Assembly (NCBI RefSeq): GCF_950295315.1
Contig: NC_080168.1
Span: 599,749-663,748, forward strand
Direction of reading: 5' to 3'
DNA from: Erinaceus europaeus
Lineage: Eukaryota; Chordata; Mammalia; Eulipotyphla; Erinaceidae
Length of the DNA: 64,000 bases
The notes under the pieces were generated by a model that was not told where the DNA came from, made no database searches, and saw only the letters and a list, made by a program, of their open reading frames with translations. Shown here piece by piece: positions 1 to 12,200 of this stretch. Both the position numbers and the translations under genes were made by a program. Every line of letters begins with the position of its first letter. The first letter of the stretch is position 1.

Positions 1-189
1 AAGCCTCAGCTCTGGCCCAGGGGGTGCCCTGCGGACGGTGCAGCCGAGCTGGGAGGCTTCTCCTCGCTCAGCAAGATCAGCTGGGGCCTGTAGGGCAGAG
101 GCTCGGGGTGGCAGTGCAGGACAGTCCAGCCTGGGTCCCTGGGTCAGTCACATCTTCCACAAGACAGTGGTCAGAGGACGGGAAGGGGC

Positions 190-470
190 TGGGAGGTGGC
201 TCAGAGGGCGCAGCACATGGAGAGCCTGGGTTTGCACCCTTGGAGCACCATGCACAGCACCAGGGAATTCCCAGGGGGATGAGGTGGTATCTCTTCTGTC
301 ATAAGAAGCTGGACTGTGGGGTTGGTTCAGCAATGGAGCACAGGTCTGCAGGTTTGAGGGAGCAAGTTTGAGTCCCAGCATCACATGTGGCAGAGTGGCG
401 TCTGGTTCTCCCCAGAGACTCTGCTGTCATGTTCACTAAGAGACAGGCGGCTGTCAGCACTGGCATCTTC
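190..470 (+). mobile_element. Degenerate SINE-like segments
   Basis: tRNA-like B-box remnants (agtttgagtcccagcat and gggtttgcacccttgg) are recognisable; the rest has drifted. 1-190 shows nothing I can name. Confidence 0.35.
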
Positions 471-504
471 CAGTCTGGTAGCCCACTACTCATCACAGGA
501 AAGG

Positions 505-690
505 TTAAGTGCACGCCCTAGCTCCTGAGCGTGAGCATGGGGGTTCAGGACCTGGGTCCCCACCTGCAGGGGGGCGGCTTTACGACTGTTGAAGCAGGGC
601 TGCAGGTGTCTCTCTGTCCCCCTTCCCTCTCAATTTCTGTTTTTATCAATAATAGAATAAAGTGTAAAAAAAAGTAATCACACCAAAAAA
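505..690 (+). mobile_element. tRNA-derived SINE
   Basis: Contains ggacctgggtccccacctgc, then caggtgtctctctgtc and an A-rich tail ending near 690. Confidence 0.7.
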
Positions 691-879
691 GAGGGAGGCC
701 AGAGGAGGGGCCGCTCACTGGGTAGGGAGCATGTCTTTCCTCGTGGGTCCTGCACCGCATGGGAGGTGCTGCCCCAGGGCGGCGCTGCCTCCCTGCTCTT
801 CCCTCTGAACCGGGCCCTGCCTGAATTCCTGCAGGAGGCCCCAGCTCGCCCAGGCAGACACACGGACATGCCGCTGCTG

Positions 880-1030
880 CTGGGGCACCCACACAGCCCG
901 CCTTGCAGAGCACACGCCTTCCATGCTCGAGGCCCTGGGTTCGAGTCCCAGCTTCAGGTGGAGGCTCTACGGATGGCGGGCAGGTGCTTCTCCTCTGCTC
1001 TCCGTCTGTCTGTCCACCTCACAGGATGAG
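880..1030 (+). mobile_element. tRNA-derived SINE fragment
   Basis: B-box gggttcgagtcccagc at about 938-953, followed by the polypyrimidine arm; no clear tail. Confidence 0.6.
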
Positions 1031-1114
1031 GAGAAGCAGGAGGAGGCGGCTCAGTGCTGCTGCGAGTCAGGCTGGAGATGCACCCCCACCCAGCACGGCA
1101 GAAACAGGAGGATG

Positions 1115-1240
1115 TGGGGTGCAGGGCGGGGGGAGACAGCACGGGGGTTCTGCAAAGAGACTCTCCTGCCCGAGGCTCTGAGTTCGCAGGGTCAGTCCCC
1201 AGCACCTCCATCAGCAAAGCTCTGGTAAAAAAAGTGAGAT
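1115..1240 (+). mobile_element. SINE of a second subfamily
   Basis: Carries caaagagactctcctgcc, the gcagggtcagtccccagcacc core and a short A-run. The same family is seen at about 45.7, 60.1, 62.3, 62.7 and 62.9 kb. Confidence 0.6.
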
Positions 1241-1317
1241 TGCAGCGGAGCGCGCAGCTGCGAGCCCCTGGCGCGGGAGGCGGAGGGGCGGGGAGGGAGG
1301 CGGGCAACCAGCGCACG

Positions 1318-2005
1318 GGGCGGGGCCGGAGGGTAGGCGGGGCAATCTCCGCGGAGGGGCGGGACCGAGGGGTAGGCGGGGCAATCTCCGCGGAGGGGCG
1401 GGGCCGGAGGGTAGGCGGGGCAATCTCCGCGGAGGGGCGGGACCGAGGGGTAGGCGGGGCAATCTCCGCGGAGGGGCGGGGCCGGAGGGTAGGCGGGGCA
1501 ATCTCCGCGGAGGGGCGGGGCCGGAGGGTAGGCGGGGCAATCTCCGCGGAGGGGCGGGACCGAGGGGTAGGCGGGGCAATCTCCGCGGAGGGGCGGGGCC
1601 GGAGGGTAGGCGGGGCAATCTCCGCGGAGGGGCGGGGCCGGAGGGTAGGCGGGGCAATCTCCGCGGAGGGGCGGGGCCGGAGGGTAGGCGGGGCAATCTC
1701 CGCGGAGGGGCGGGGCCGGAGGGTAGGCGGGGCAATCTCCGCGGAGGGGCGGGACCGAGGGGTAGGCGGGGCAATCTCCGCGGAGGGGCGGGGCCGGAGG
1801 GTAGGCGGGGCAATCTCCGCGGAGGGGCGGGACCGAGGGGTAGGCGGGGCAATCTCCGCGGAGGGGCGGGGCCGGAGGGTAGGCGGGGCAATCTCCGCGG
1901 AGGGGCGGGGCCGGAGGGTAGGCGGGGCAATCTCCGCGGAGGGGCGGGACCGAGGGGTAGGCGGGGCAATCTCCGCGGAGGGGCGGGGCCCGAGTGTAGG
2001 CGGGG
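1318..2005 (+). repeat. 39-bp minisatellite, about 17 units, each with a GC box
   Basis: The unit contains GGTAGGCGGGGCAATCTCC followed by GCGGAGGGGCGGGG. Two main variants alternate irregularly, one ending ggggccggag and the other gggaccgagg. Because 39 is a multiple of 3, both strands carry long meaningless reading frames. It abuts the proximal promoter. Confidence 0.95.
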
Positions 2006-2233
2006 CGTCGGCGCTGAGGGGCGCGGAAGGCTGGCTGGCAATTCTGATTGGGCGGGATGCCGGTCTGTGGGCGGGGCCTAAGGGGCTGTGCCCGTTGGCG
2101 GACGGGGCCCTGGCGCGTCCGTTGCTAGGGCCGCGCCGCCCTGACGACGAGCTCCGCGCCTGCGCAGTGAGCGCGCGCGGTGCAGTGTGGGAGGGGCTGG
2201 GGTTCAGGGCCGGGGTCCGGTGTCGGGGGCGCC

Positions 2234-2356
2234 ATGAACGCGGCGGTGGTGCGGCGGACGCAGGAGACGCTGGGGAAGGTGATCCGGAGGCCGCCGCTGA
2301 CTGACAAGCTGCTCTGTAAGCCGCCGTTCCGCTACCTGCACGACATCGTCACCGAG
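2234..2356 (+). CDS. TRAF3IP1: TRAF3IP1 exon 1 (residues 1-41)
   Basis: Starts at ATG 2234 (context GCGCCATGA) and ends ACCGAG before GT at 2357 (donor GAG|gtgcgg), phase 0. It encodes the start of the CH-like tubulin-binding domain, with [12 protein letters not shown] at its end. A G-rich degenerate repeat begins about 10 bp into the intron. Confidence 0.95.
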
Positions 2357-3191
2357 GTGCGGCGGGGCCGGGACGGGGGGTCGGGAATCGGGGGGTCGCC
2401 GGTCAGGCGTCGGGGGTATGGGGGCTCCCAAGATCGGAGGTCGTGGGGTCAGGGATCGGGGGTTGGGGGATCAGGGGGCCGGGGGGTCGCCGGTCAGGGG
2501 TCGAGGGTTGGGGGATCAGGGGTCGGGATCGAGGGTCGTGGGGTCAGGGACTGATCCCCGGCTCTGACCCCCTAGTCCTGACCCCCGGTCCTGACCCCCA
2601 GTCCTGACCCCCCCTGCACTGACCCCCGGCCCTGACCTCCATCCCTGACCCCGGCCCTGACCCCCCAGCCCTGACCCCTCGGCCCTGACCCCGGCCCTGA
2701 CCCCTGGCCCTGACCCCAGCCCTGACCCTGGCCCTGACCCCGGCCCTGATCCCTGGCCCTGACCCTGACCCTGGCCCTGACCCCGGCCCTGACCCCGGCC
2801 GAGCCTCGCAGGAGGGGTGCAGTGGGCACTCCGGCAAAGACCAGCACCCGGCCACCTTGGACCCCGAGCTCCTGCAGGGGGAGTGAGGGCACCCAACCTC
2901 GCTGGCCCCCACCCTGCTCACTCCTCGCAGCCCTTCCCGGTCGGTCGTTTCCATCCTGCAGATTTATGTTACCCTTCCTCTCCCTCCCTCTCTCTCTCTC
3001 TCTTCCTCTCCCTCCCTCCCTCTGCTCCTTTCTGCCAGCAGAGTGGAGGAGGCAGCCTGGTGCCAGGCTGCAGCTCGGGCCCCAAGCTGGGGGGACCAGC
3101 GCCACTGTGCCCCCTGCCCCAGGCCCCCGTCTCCATCTTCGGATGTCCCGGCACAGCAGCCTCCTGGCCTGGAGCATTCCATGACTTATTT

Positions 3192-3222
<31 letters not shown>

Positions 3223-6200
3223 GAGACACCACATTCCTGCTCCATCACTCATCGAGATTCCCTAGTGCCCTCCATGGGGCTCCGTGGGGTGCTGGGACTC
3301 GAACCCCAGGCTTCATGCAGAGCAGGGTATGTGCTGTGCTGGGGGAGTGAGCTGTCCTACAGTCACTACTTTTCTTCTTTTTTAGTTATTTTTGATGTCT
3401 TCGTTGTTGGATAGGACAGAGAAATGGAGAGAGGAGGGGAGACAGAGAGGGGGAGAGAAAGACAGACACCTGCAGACCTGCTTCACTGCCTGTGAAGCGA
3501 CTCCCCTGCAGGTGGGGAGCCGGGGGCTTAAACTGGGATCCATATGCCAGTTGCACTTTATGCCACATGTGCTTAACCCATTATGCTACAGAGATAAAGT
3601 GCCTGGTGCTGAGAGGGGAGACACCCCACAGCCCTGCCCACCCTCCATGGGCTCCTGGGTGCTGTGCCTGGTGCTGAGAGAGGAGACACCCCACAGCCCT
3701 GCCCACCCTCCATGGCTCCCTGGGTGCTGTGCAGGGTGCTGAGAGAGGAGACACCCCACAGCCCTGCCCACCCTCCATGGGCTCCCTGGGTGCTGTGCAG
3801 GGTGCTGAGAGAGGAGACACCCCACAGCCCTGCCCACCCTCCATGGGCTCCCTGGGTGCTGTGCAGGGTGCTGAGAGAGGAGACACCCCACAGCCCTGCC
3901 CACCCTCCATGGGCTCCCTGGGTGCTGTGCATGGTGCTGAGAGAGGAGAGACCCCACAGCCCTGCCCACCCTCCATGGGCTCCCTGGGTGCTGTGCCTGG
4001 TGCTGAGAGAGGAGAGACCCCACAGCCCTGCCCACCCTGCATGGGCTCCCTGGGTGCTGTCCATGGTGCTGAGAGAGGAGAGACCCCACAGCCCTGCCCA
4101 CCCTCCATGGGCTCCCTGGGTGCTGTGCAGGGTGCTGAGAGAGGAGACACCCCACAGCCCTGCCCACCCTCCATGGGCTCCCTGGGTGCTGTGCAGGGTG
4201 CTGAGAGAGGAGAGACCCCCACAGCCCTGCCCACCCTCCATGGGGCTCCCTGGGTGCTGTGCAGGGTGCTGAGAGAGGAGACACCCCACAGCCCTGCCCA
4301 CCCTCCATGGGCTCCCTGGGTGCTGTGCAGGGTGCTGAGAGAGGAGAGACCCCACAGCCCTGCCCACCCTCCATGGGCTCCCTGGGTGCTGTGCATGGTG
4401 CTGAGAGAGGAGACACCCCACAGCCCTGCCCACCCTCCATGGCTCCCTGGGTGCTGTGCCTGGTGCTCCTGTGTAGTGCTGAGGCTTGAACGCAGGTCCG
4501 CCTGCACAAGGCATGCACTCTTCCTGCTGGACAGCTCCTGGACCTGCACTTTTCTCTTTTGGCCCCTTTGCTGAAGGTGGTGGCTGGATGCTGTGTGGCT
4601 GTGTGCCATGGTGGACGGCTGCCCACGGGAAGGGACGGGCATCCTGGGAGCTGCCCGCTTGCCCAGGCCCCATGCTCTGTGGGCACTGCTGTTCGCACCC
4701 TGCGGGACCCAGTGCCTCCCCTCAGGCAGCCAGGCGGCCAGCGCTCCCTCGGCCGCAGGTCCCGGGCGCAGCACGGTGTTAGATGGCTCTGGGCAGCCGC
4801 CGGCAGCTTCCACGGCCAGCAGGGCCTGCGCTGTCCTCAAAAGGAACACCTGGCAGGGCCCTGGGGAGGCAGCACCCCTGCTTCTGCCTTGCAGTCCTGG
4901 CCTGCAGATGAGCACCTGTGCAGTGGTGGAGCAGGGCCCGGCCTTTAACTTTATATGATTTTTTTTTGTCCACTTATTTTGGGTCGAGAGAAATTGAGAG
5001 AAGCGGGGAGATAGAGGAGACAGCTGCACCTGCCGCCCTGCTCACTGCTTGTGAAGCTGCAGCTGAGGGTGTTGAGGGCTTGGAGCTGGGTCCTTGTGCA
5101 CTGTGTGTGCACTCAACCAGCGGCTCCACCACCTGGCCTCCTTCAGTGTTCATCGCAGTGAGAGAGAGGGAGAGACGGACAGACTCTGCGCCCTACTCAG
5201 CATTTTTTTTTTTTTTTTACAGATTTTATTTATTTATTAATGAGAGAGAAAGATAGGAGGAGAGAGGAAGAACCAGACGTCACTCTGGTACACGTGCTGC
5301 CGGGGACTGAACTCAGGACCTCATGCTTGAGAGTCCGATGCTTTATCCACTGCGCCAGCTCCCAGACCACTTTTTATTATCTTTATTTATTGAATAGAGA
5401 CAGCCAGAAATCAAGAGGGTGATAGGGAGGGAGAGAGACAGAGACACCTAGCACTACTTCACCACTCACAATGCTTTCCTTGTGCAGGCGGGGACCGGGG
5501 GCTGGAACCTGGGTCCTTGCACACTGTAATGCGTGCGCTCAGCCAGGTGCGCCACCACCCGGCCCCCTGCTCAGCTCCTGAACAAGGTGCTTCCAGGATG
5601 GCGCCTGCTGGGTGGGTGAGGCAGTGCCTCTGCCTGGGGTGTTACTGCCAGCCGTCTCCCCCATTCTCCTCCTCCTCCATCTCCCCATTCTCCTCCCCCT
5701 CCTCCATCTCCCCATCTCCTCCTCCTCCTCCATCTCCCCATTCTCCTCCTCCTCCTCCATCTCCCCATTCTCCTCCTCCTCCTCCATCTCCCCATTCTCC
5801 TCCTCCTCCATCTCCCCATTCTCCTCCTCCTCCATCTCCCCATTCTCCTCCTCCTCCATCTCCCCATTCTCCTCCTCCTCCTCCATCTCCCCATTCTCCT
5901 CCTCCTCCATCTCCCCATTCTCCTCCCCCTCCTCCATCTCCCCATCTCCTCCTCCTCCTCCATCTCCCCATTCTCCTCCTCCTCCATCTCCCCATTCTCC
6001 TCCTCCTCCTCCATCTCCCCATTCTCCTCCTCCTCCATCTCCCCATTCTCCTCCTCCTCCATCTCCCCATTCTCCTCCTCCTCCATCTCCCCATTCTCCT
6101 CCTCCTCCTCCATCTCCCCATTCTCCTCCTCCTCCATCTCCCCATTCTCCTCCTCCTCCATCTCCCCATTCTCCTCCTCCTCCTCCATCTCCCCATTCTC

Positions 6201-9200
6201 CTCCTCCTCCATCTCCCCATCTCCTCCTCCTCCATCTCCCCATTCTCCTCCTCCTCCATCTCCCCATTCTCCTCCTCCTCCATCTCCCCATCTCCTCCTC
6301 CTCCATCTCCCCATTCTCCTCCTCCTCCATCTCCCCATTCTCCTCCTCCTCCCCATTCTCCTCCTCCTCCATCTCCCCATTCTCCTCCTCCTCCATCTCC
6401 CCATTCTCCTCCTCCTCCTCCATCTCCCCATTCTCCTCCTCCTCCATCTCCCCATTCTCCTCCCACCACCTCCATCTCCCCATTCTACCTCCTCCATCTC
6501 CCCATTCTCCTCCTCCTCCAACTCCCCATTCTCCCTCCTCCTCCATCTCCCCATTCTCCTCATCCTCCTCCATCTCCCCATTCTCCTCCTCCTCCATCTC
6601 CCATCTCCTCCTCCTCCATCTCCCCATTCTCCTCCTCCTCCATCTCCCCATTCTCCTCCTCCTCCCCATTCTCCCCCTCCTCCATCTCCCCATCTCCTCC
6701 TCCTCCTCCATCTCCCCATTCTCCTCCTCCTCCATCTCCCCATTCTCCTCCTCCTCCTCCATCTCCCCATTCTCCTCCTCCTCCATCTCCCCATTCTCCT
6801 CCTCCTCCATCTCCCCATTCTCCTCCTCCTCCATCTCCCCATTCTCCTCCTCCTCCATCTCCCCATTCTCCTCCTCCTCCTCCATCTCCCCATTCTCCTC
6901 CTCCTCCTCCATCTCCCCATCTCCTCCTCCTCCTCCATCTCCCCATTCTCCTCCTCCTACATCTCCCCATTATCCTCCTCCATCTCCCCATTCTCCTCCT
7001 CCTCCTCCATCTCCCCATTCTCCTCCTCCTCCTCCATCTCCCCATTCTCCTCCTCCTCCATCTCCCCATCTCCTCCTCCTCCATCTCCCCATTCTCCTCC
7101 TCCTCCATCTCCCCATTCTCCTCATCCTCCTCCATCTCCCCATTCTCCTCCTCCTCCATCTCCCCATCTCCTCCTCCTCCATCTCCCCATTCTCCTCCTC
7201 CTCCATCTCCCCATTCTCCTCCTCCTCCCCATTCTCCTCCTCCTCCATCTCCCCATTCTCCTCCTCCTCCTCCATCTCCCCATTCTCCTCCTCCTCCGTC
7301 TCCCCATTCTCCTCCTCCTCCATCTCCCCATTCTCCTCCTCCTCCATCTCCCCATTCTCCTCCTCCTCCGTCTCCCCATTCTCCTCCTCCTCCATCTCCC
7401 CATTCTCCTCCTCCTCCTCCATCTCCCCATTCTCCTCCTCCTCCATCTCCCCATTCTCCTCCTCCTCCTCCATCTCCCCATTCTCCTCCTCCTCCTCCGT
7501 CTCCCCATTCTCCTCCCCCTCCATCTCCCCATTCTCCTCCTCCTCCATCTCCCCATTCTCCTCCTCCTCCATCTCCCCATTCTCCTCCTCCATCTCCCCA
7601 TTCTCCTCCTCCTCCATCTCCCCATTCTCCTCCTCCTCCATCTCCCCATTCTCCTCCTCCTCCATCTCCCCATTCTCCTCCTCCTCCATCTCCCCATTCT
7701 CCTCCTCCCCCTCCGTCTCCCCATTCTCCTCCTCCATCTCCCCATTCTCCTCCTCCTCCTCCATCTCCCCATTCTCCTCCTCCTCCGTCTCCCCATTCTC
7801 CTCCTCCTCCATCTCCCCATTCTCCTCCTCCTCCATCTCCCCATTCTCCTCCTCCTCCGTCTCCCCATTCTCCTCCTCCTCCATCTCCCCATTCTCCTCC
7901 TCCTCCTCCATCTCCCCATTCTCCTCCTCCTCCATCTCCCCATTCTCCTCCTCCTCCTCCATCTCCCCATTCTCCTCCTCCTCCTCCGTCTCCCCATTCT
8001 CCTCCTCCTCCATCTCCCCATTCTCCTCCTCCTCCTCCATCTCCCCATTCTCCTCCCCCTCCATCTCCCCATTCTCCTCCTCCTCCTCCATCTCCCCATT
8101 CTCCTCCTCCTCCATCTCCCCATTCTCCTCCTCCATCTCCCCATTCTCCTCCTCCTCCATCTCCCCATTCTCCTCCTCCTCCATCTCCCCATTCTCCTCC
8201 TCCTCCATCTCCCCATTCTCCTCCTCCTCCATCTCCCCATTCTCCTCCTCCCCCTCCATCTCCCCATTCTCCTCCTCCTCCATCTCCCCATTCTCCTCCT
8301 CCTCCATCTCCCCATTCTCCTCCTCCTCCATCTCCCCATTCTCCTCCTCCTCCATCTCCCCATTCTCCTCCTCCTCCTCCATCTCCCCATTCTCCTCCTC
8401 CTCCGTCTCCCCATTCTCCTCCTCCTCCATCTCCCCATTCTCCTCCTCCTCCTCCATCTCCCCATTCTCCTCCTCCTCCATCTCCCCATTCTCCTCCTCC
8501 TCCTCCATCTCCCCATTCTCCTCCTCCTCCATCTCCCCATTCTCCTCCTCCATCTCCCCATTCTCCTCCTCCTCCTCCATCTCCCCATTCTCCTCCTCCT
8601 CCATCTCCCCATTCTCCTCCTCCTCCATCTCCCCATTCTCCTCCTCCTCCTCCATCTCCCCATTCTCCTCCTCCTCCATCTCCCCATTCTCCTCCTCCTC
8701 TTCCATCTCCCCATTCTCCTCCTCCTCCTCCATCTCCCCATTCTCCTCCTCCTCCATCTCCCCATTCTCCTCCTCCTCCTCCATCTCCCCATTCTCCTCC
8801 TCCTCCTCCATCTCCCCATCTCCTCCTCCTATTCCATCTCCCCATTCTCCTCCTCCTCCATCTCCCCATTATCCTCCTCCATCTCCCCATTCTCCTCCTC
8901 CTCCTCCATCTCCCCATTCTCCTCCTCCTCCTCCATCTCCCCATTCTCCTCCTCCTCCATCTCCCCATTCTCCTCCTCCTCCTCCATCTCCCCATTCTCC
9001 TCCTCCTCCTCCATCTCCCCATTCTCCTCCTCCTCCATCTCCCCATTCTCCTCCTCCTCCTCCATCTCCCCATTCTCCTCCTCCTCCATCTCCCCATTCT
9101 CCTCCTCCTCCATCTCCCCATTCTCCTCCTCCTCCATCTCCCCATTCTCCTCCTCCCCCTCCGTCTCCCCAATCTCCTCCTCCTCTTCCTGCTCCCCACT

Positions 9201-12200
9201 CCCTCCCCCTGCAGGCTGTCATGTGTGCCCCCAGTTGTAAGGTCCAGAGCGCAGCACAGGCCCCGGGGACCCCAGGCGAGCTGGCGGGAGGGAGGGTGAC
9301 TTCCAGCTCGGTGCGGGCGGGGGAGAGCTCCTTTCTCTGCTCTGTCCTGGCCGTCCCTGGGCCCGAGTGGCCAGTGTGGACGCCGAGGTTCTGGCCCAGG
9401 GGCCTCGAGTGGCCGGGGCGGACCCCGCGCTGCCCCGCAGCTCCTGGCCTCCGGCTGGCTCCCAGGCGGGGCAGGGGTGCAGCCAGGCTCCTGCGGGGAC
9501 CCTCATCCCGCCCTGCCCTGGGGGCTGCGTTCTCGACCCCCCCCCCCCCCCCGCCCTCTCTGCCGGCCTCGGTTTGCCCCCCCAGGTGCGGGTCAGGCGC
9601 CAGGTTCTGGCCCCGTGGCGGGGTGCTCCGGGCCGACCCTGCACGCCCACCCTCCCCGCAGGTGATCCGTAACACCGGCTTCATGCAGGGCCTCTACACG
9701 GACGCCGAGATGAAGTCCGACAACGTCAAGGTGCGCGTGGCGGGGCGTGTCTGCGGGGGTGTCTGCGGGGGCGTGACGCAGCGGGGCGTGTCTGCAGGGC
9801 GGGGCGTGTGTGCGAGGTGGGGCGTGTCTGTGGGGGCGTGTCTGCGGGGCGGGGCGTGTCTGTGGGGGCGTGTGTGCGGGGCGGGGCGTGTCTGCAGGAG
9901 CGTGGCGTGCCCGAGGCAGGGTGGGGCGTGCCTGCGGCGGGGGCGTGGCGGGGGCGGGCTGCTTTGCGGGCCTCTCCCCTCTGACTGACCACAGGGTGGC
10001 GGGTCTCTCCCGTATCCGTTCGGGACCCCTGTGCCCACAGGCAGACAGCCCCGCCGAGCTGAGCACGGTGCCCCTGGTGGGTCGCCTGCGCCTTCAGCAG
10101 AGGTTCCAGGCTGGAGGGAGAGAGGGAGAGGGAGGCGGGAAGACAGGAGGCCGGGCTGGCCCTGGCCCACGGGGTGTGCGGTGCGGGCCTCACCAGTGTG
10201 GTCCTGCCGCAGGACAAGGAGGCCAAGATCCGCTTCCTGCAGAAGGCCATCGACGTGCTGGCGCTGGTGTCTGGGGAGCCGGTGACCGCCAGGCCCCCCC
10301 GCATCGTCGCCGGACACGAGCCCGAGAAAACCAACGAGCTGCTGCAGCTTCTCGCGCGCTGCTGCCTGGCCAAGGTGGGGCTGGGGGCTGCCGGCCAAGG
10401 TGGGGCTGCGGGCCAAGGTGGGGCTGGGGGCTGCCGGCCAAGGTGGGGCTGCGGGCCAGGTGGGGCTGGGGGCTGCCGGCCAAGGTGGGGGTGCTTCCCA
10501 AATGGGTTCCCTGCAGGGGCTCGGACAGCCACCCCCTGCCTCCCCCCCTCTCTCCTCTCTGCCCTCCAGCTGCCCTACCTCCAGCCTCCCTCCCCTTGTG
10601 TCTCTTCTTCCTTCCCTTTTTCTCCCAGCCTGAGCCCTCTGGGGAGAGGGGGGTCCGGGGGCAGCCCTCCCCGAGCCCTGGCCTCCTGTTCCCTCCACCC
10701 CCAGCCTTATGCGCCCTTGTACCCCACATGTCCCCTTGGCCGCTTGGTGGGCCGTGAGCGCTGGCACTGGGGTGGCTGTGGTACACTGTGGGTCCCGACC
10801 CTGGAGTATCTCGCTGCCCCCTCTGGACGGGCCGTGGCTCTGACCTCTCTGCCCCTGCCCCTCCCCAGCTGTCCAGTGAGGATGCCGTGAAGCGGGTGCT
10901 GGCTGGAGAGAAGGGGGACAACAAAGGAAGGGCTGCTGCCACCAGGCAGGACTCGGACAGCAAGGCCTCGAGAGAGGACGAGGTCAGAGGCCACAGGGAC
11001 AGAGAGGTGGGTGCCTGCCACCAGCAGCGGGGCAGGCAGGGAGAGAGGGGTGTGCAGATCTGGGGTGCTGAGGCCTCCTTAGCAAGGACGTCCTGCTGCC
11101 ATGCAGCTGCTTCGTTCTACTTCAGAGACAGACAGGTAGACACACGACCCTGGAGCTTCCTCTACTGCCAGGTGGTGCCAGGGTTCAGACCTCTGCCCTG
11201 AGCAGGGAAAAGCACATTCCCTGTTGACTTGCAGACGTTCTGAAGCGAGGCCACCACTTGGGTTCTTTCTTTCTTTCATTATTTTTCTTTTTGCCTCGGG
11301 TTATATCTGGGGTTTGGTGCCTGCTCCTAGAGGCCATTTCCCCCATTTTTATTTCTCTTGTTATTGTTATTGCTGTTGTTCAATAGGACACAGAGAAATG
11401 GAGAGAGGAAGGGAAGACAGAGAGGGAGAGAAAGACACCTGCAAACCTGCTTCACCACCTGTGAAGTGACTCCTCTGCAGGTGGGGAGCCGGGGGCTCGA
11501 ACCGGGATACTCGTGCCGGTCTTGCGCTTTGCGCCACCTGCCCTTAACCCGCTGCGCTACCACATGGCTCCTAGCACTTGGGGTTTTAAAAGTTGGCCCT
11601 GACTGAGGAGATGTTGCTTCCATGAGTGTAGGTGTCTCTGGGGAACGCTTCCAGGTGTCCCCAAGTCTATGCCCTTCACTGTGCCCAGTGCCAAAGGGCA
11701 GTGTGCCCCCCTGGCATCTCTCTTCTCTGCTGGCTTGTTTCCCATGGCATGGCCCCTCCCATCCTGTCCAAAGTGAAGGCAATCCCGGGCTTCATCCTTT
11801 ATCGTGGCTGAGTAGTATTCCACAGGTGACTGACATGGCTCTCTCCCCTTTGACCTGTTTCCAGGACAGAAGAGATTCTGAGAAAGCAGAGAGAAGTAGC
11901 AGCCAAGACCACAGACAGCGGGAAGACTCGAGAGACGAAAGCAAGCACAGAGAGAAGGACCGCGAGAGACACAGAGACTCGGAGAAGGAGAGACACAGAG
12001 AAGGGGAGAAAGAGAAAACCAGGGCCAGGCCCGAGAGGGACCGAGACCGCGGAGCCAGGGACCGGGAAGCCGAGCGCGACAGGGACCGGAGGAGCGAGGG
12101 AGGGAAGGAGAAAGAGAGGGGGAAGGGGCGGGACAAGCCCAGAGAGCGGGACAAGGAGCGGCGCAGGCTGAGGCACGGTGGCGAGCACCCTGGCGAGCAC

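Larger units (their letters stand above)
1250..2560 (+). promoter_or_regulatory. TRAF3IP1: TRAF3IP1 CpG-island promoter region
   Basis: CpG-dense, TATA-less sequence leads to the start codon. Visible elements: an inverted CCAAT box (TGATTGG, 2045-2051) next to GGGCGGG, a GC box at 2069-2077, an RFX-like half site GTTGCTAGG at 2121-2129, and an NRF1-like TGCGCA at 2161-2166. The transcription start is probably between about 2130 and 2220, but no sequence feature fixes it. The upstream half is a tandem array of GC boxes. Confidence 0.8.

Noticed and set aside
2180..2233. In-frame upstream ATG that would extend TRAF3IP1 by 18 residues
   Set aside because: The extension is Gly-rich 5' UTR-type sequence; the known protein starts at [10 protein letters not shown].
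1054..2304. Open frame of 416 codons with 13-residue repeats over the TRAF3IP1 start
   Set aside because: It is the 39-bp GC-box array read through into the promoter, in a different frame from the exon 1 protein.
5517..9988. Proline/serine- or glutamate-rich frames of 450-1,458 codons on both strands
   Set aside because: They arise from the 21/24-bp homopyrimidine array inside TRAF3IP1 intron 1; period divisible by 3 keeps all frames open.
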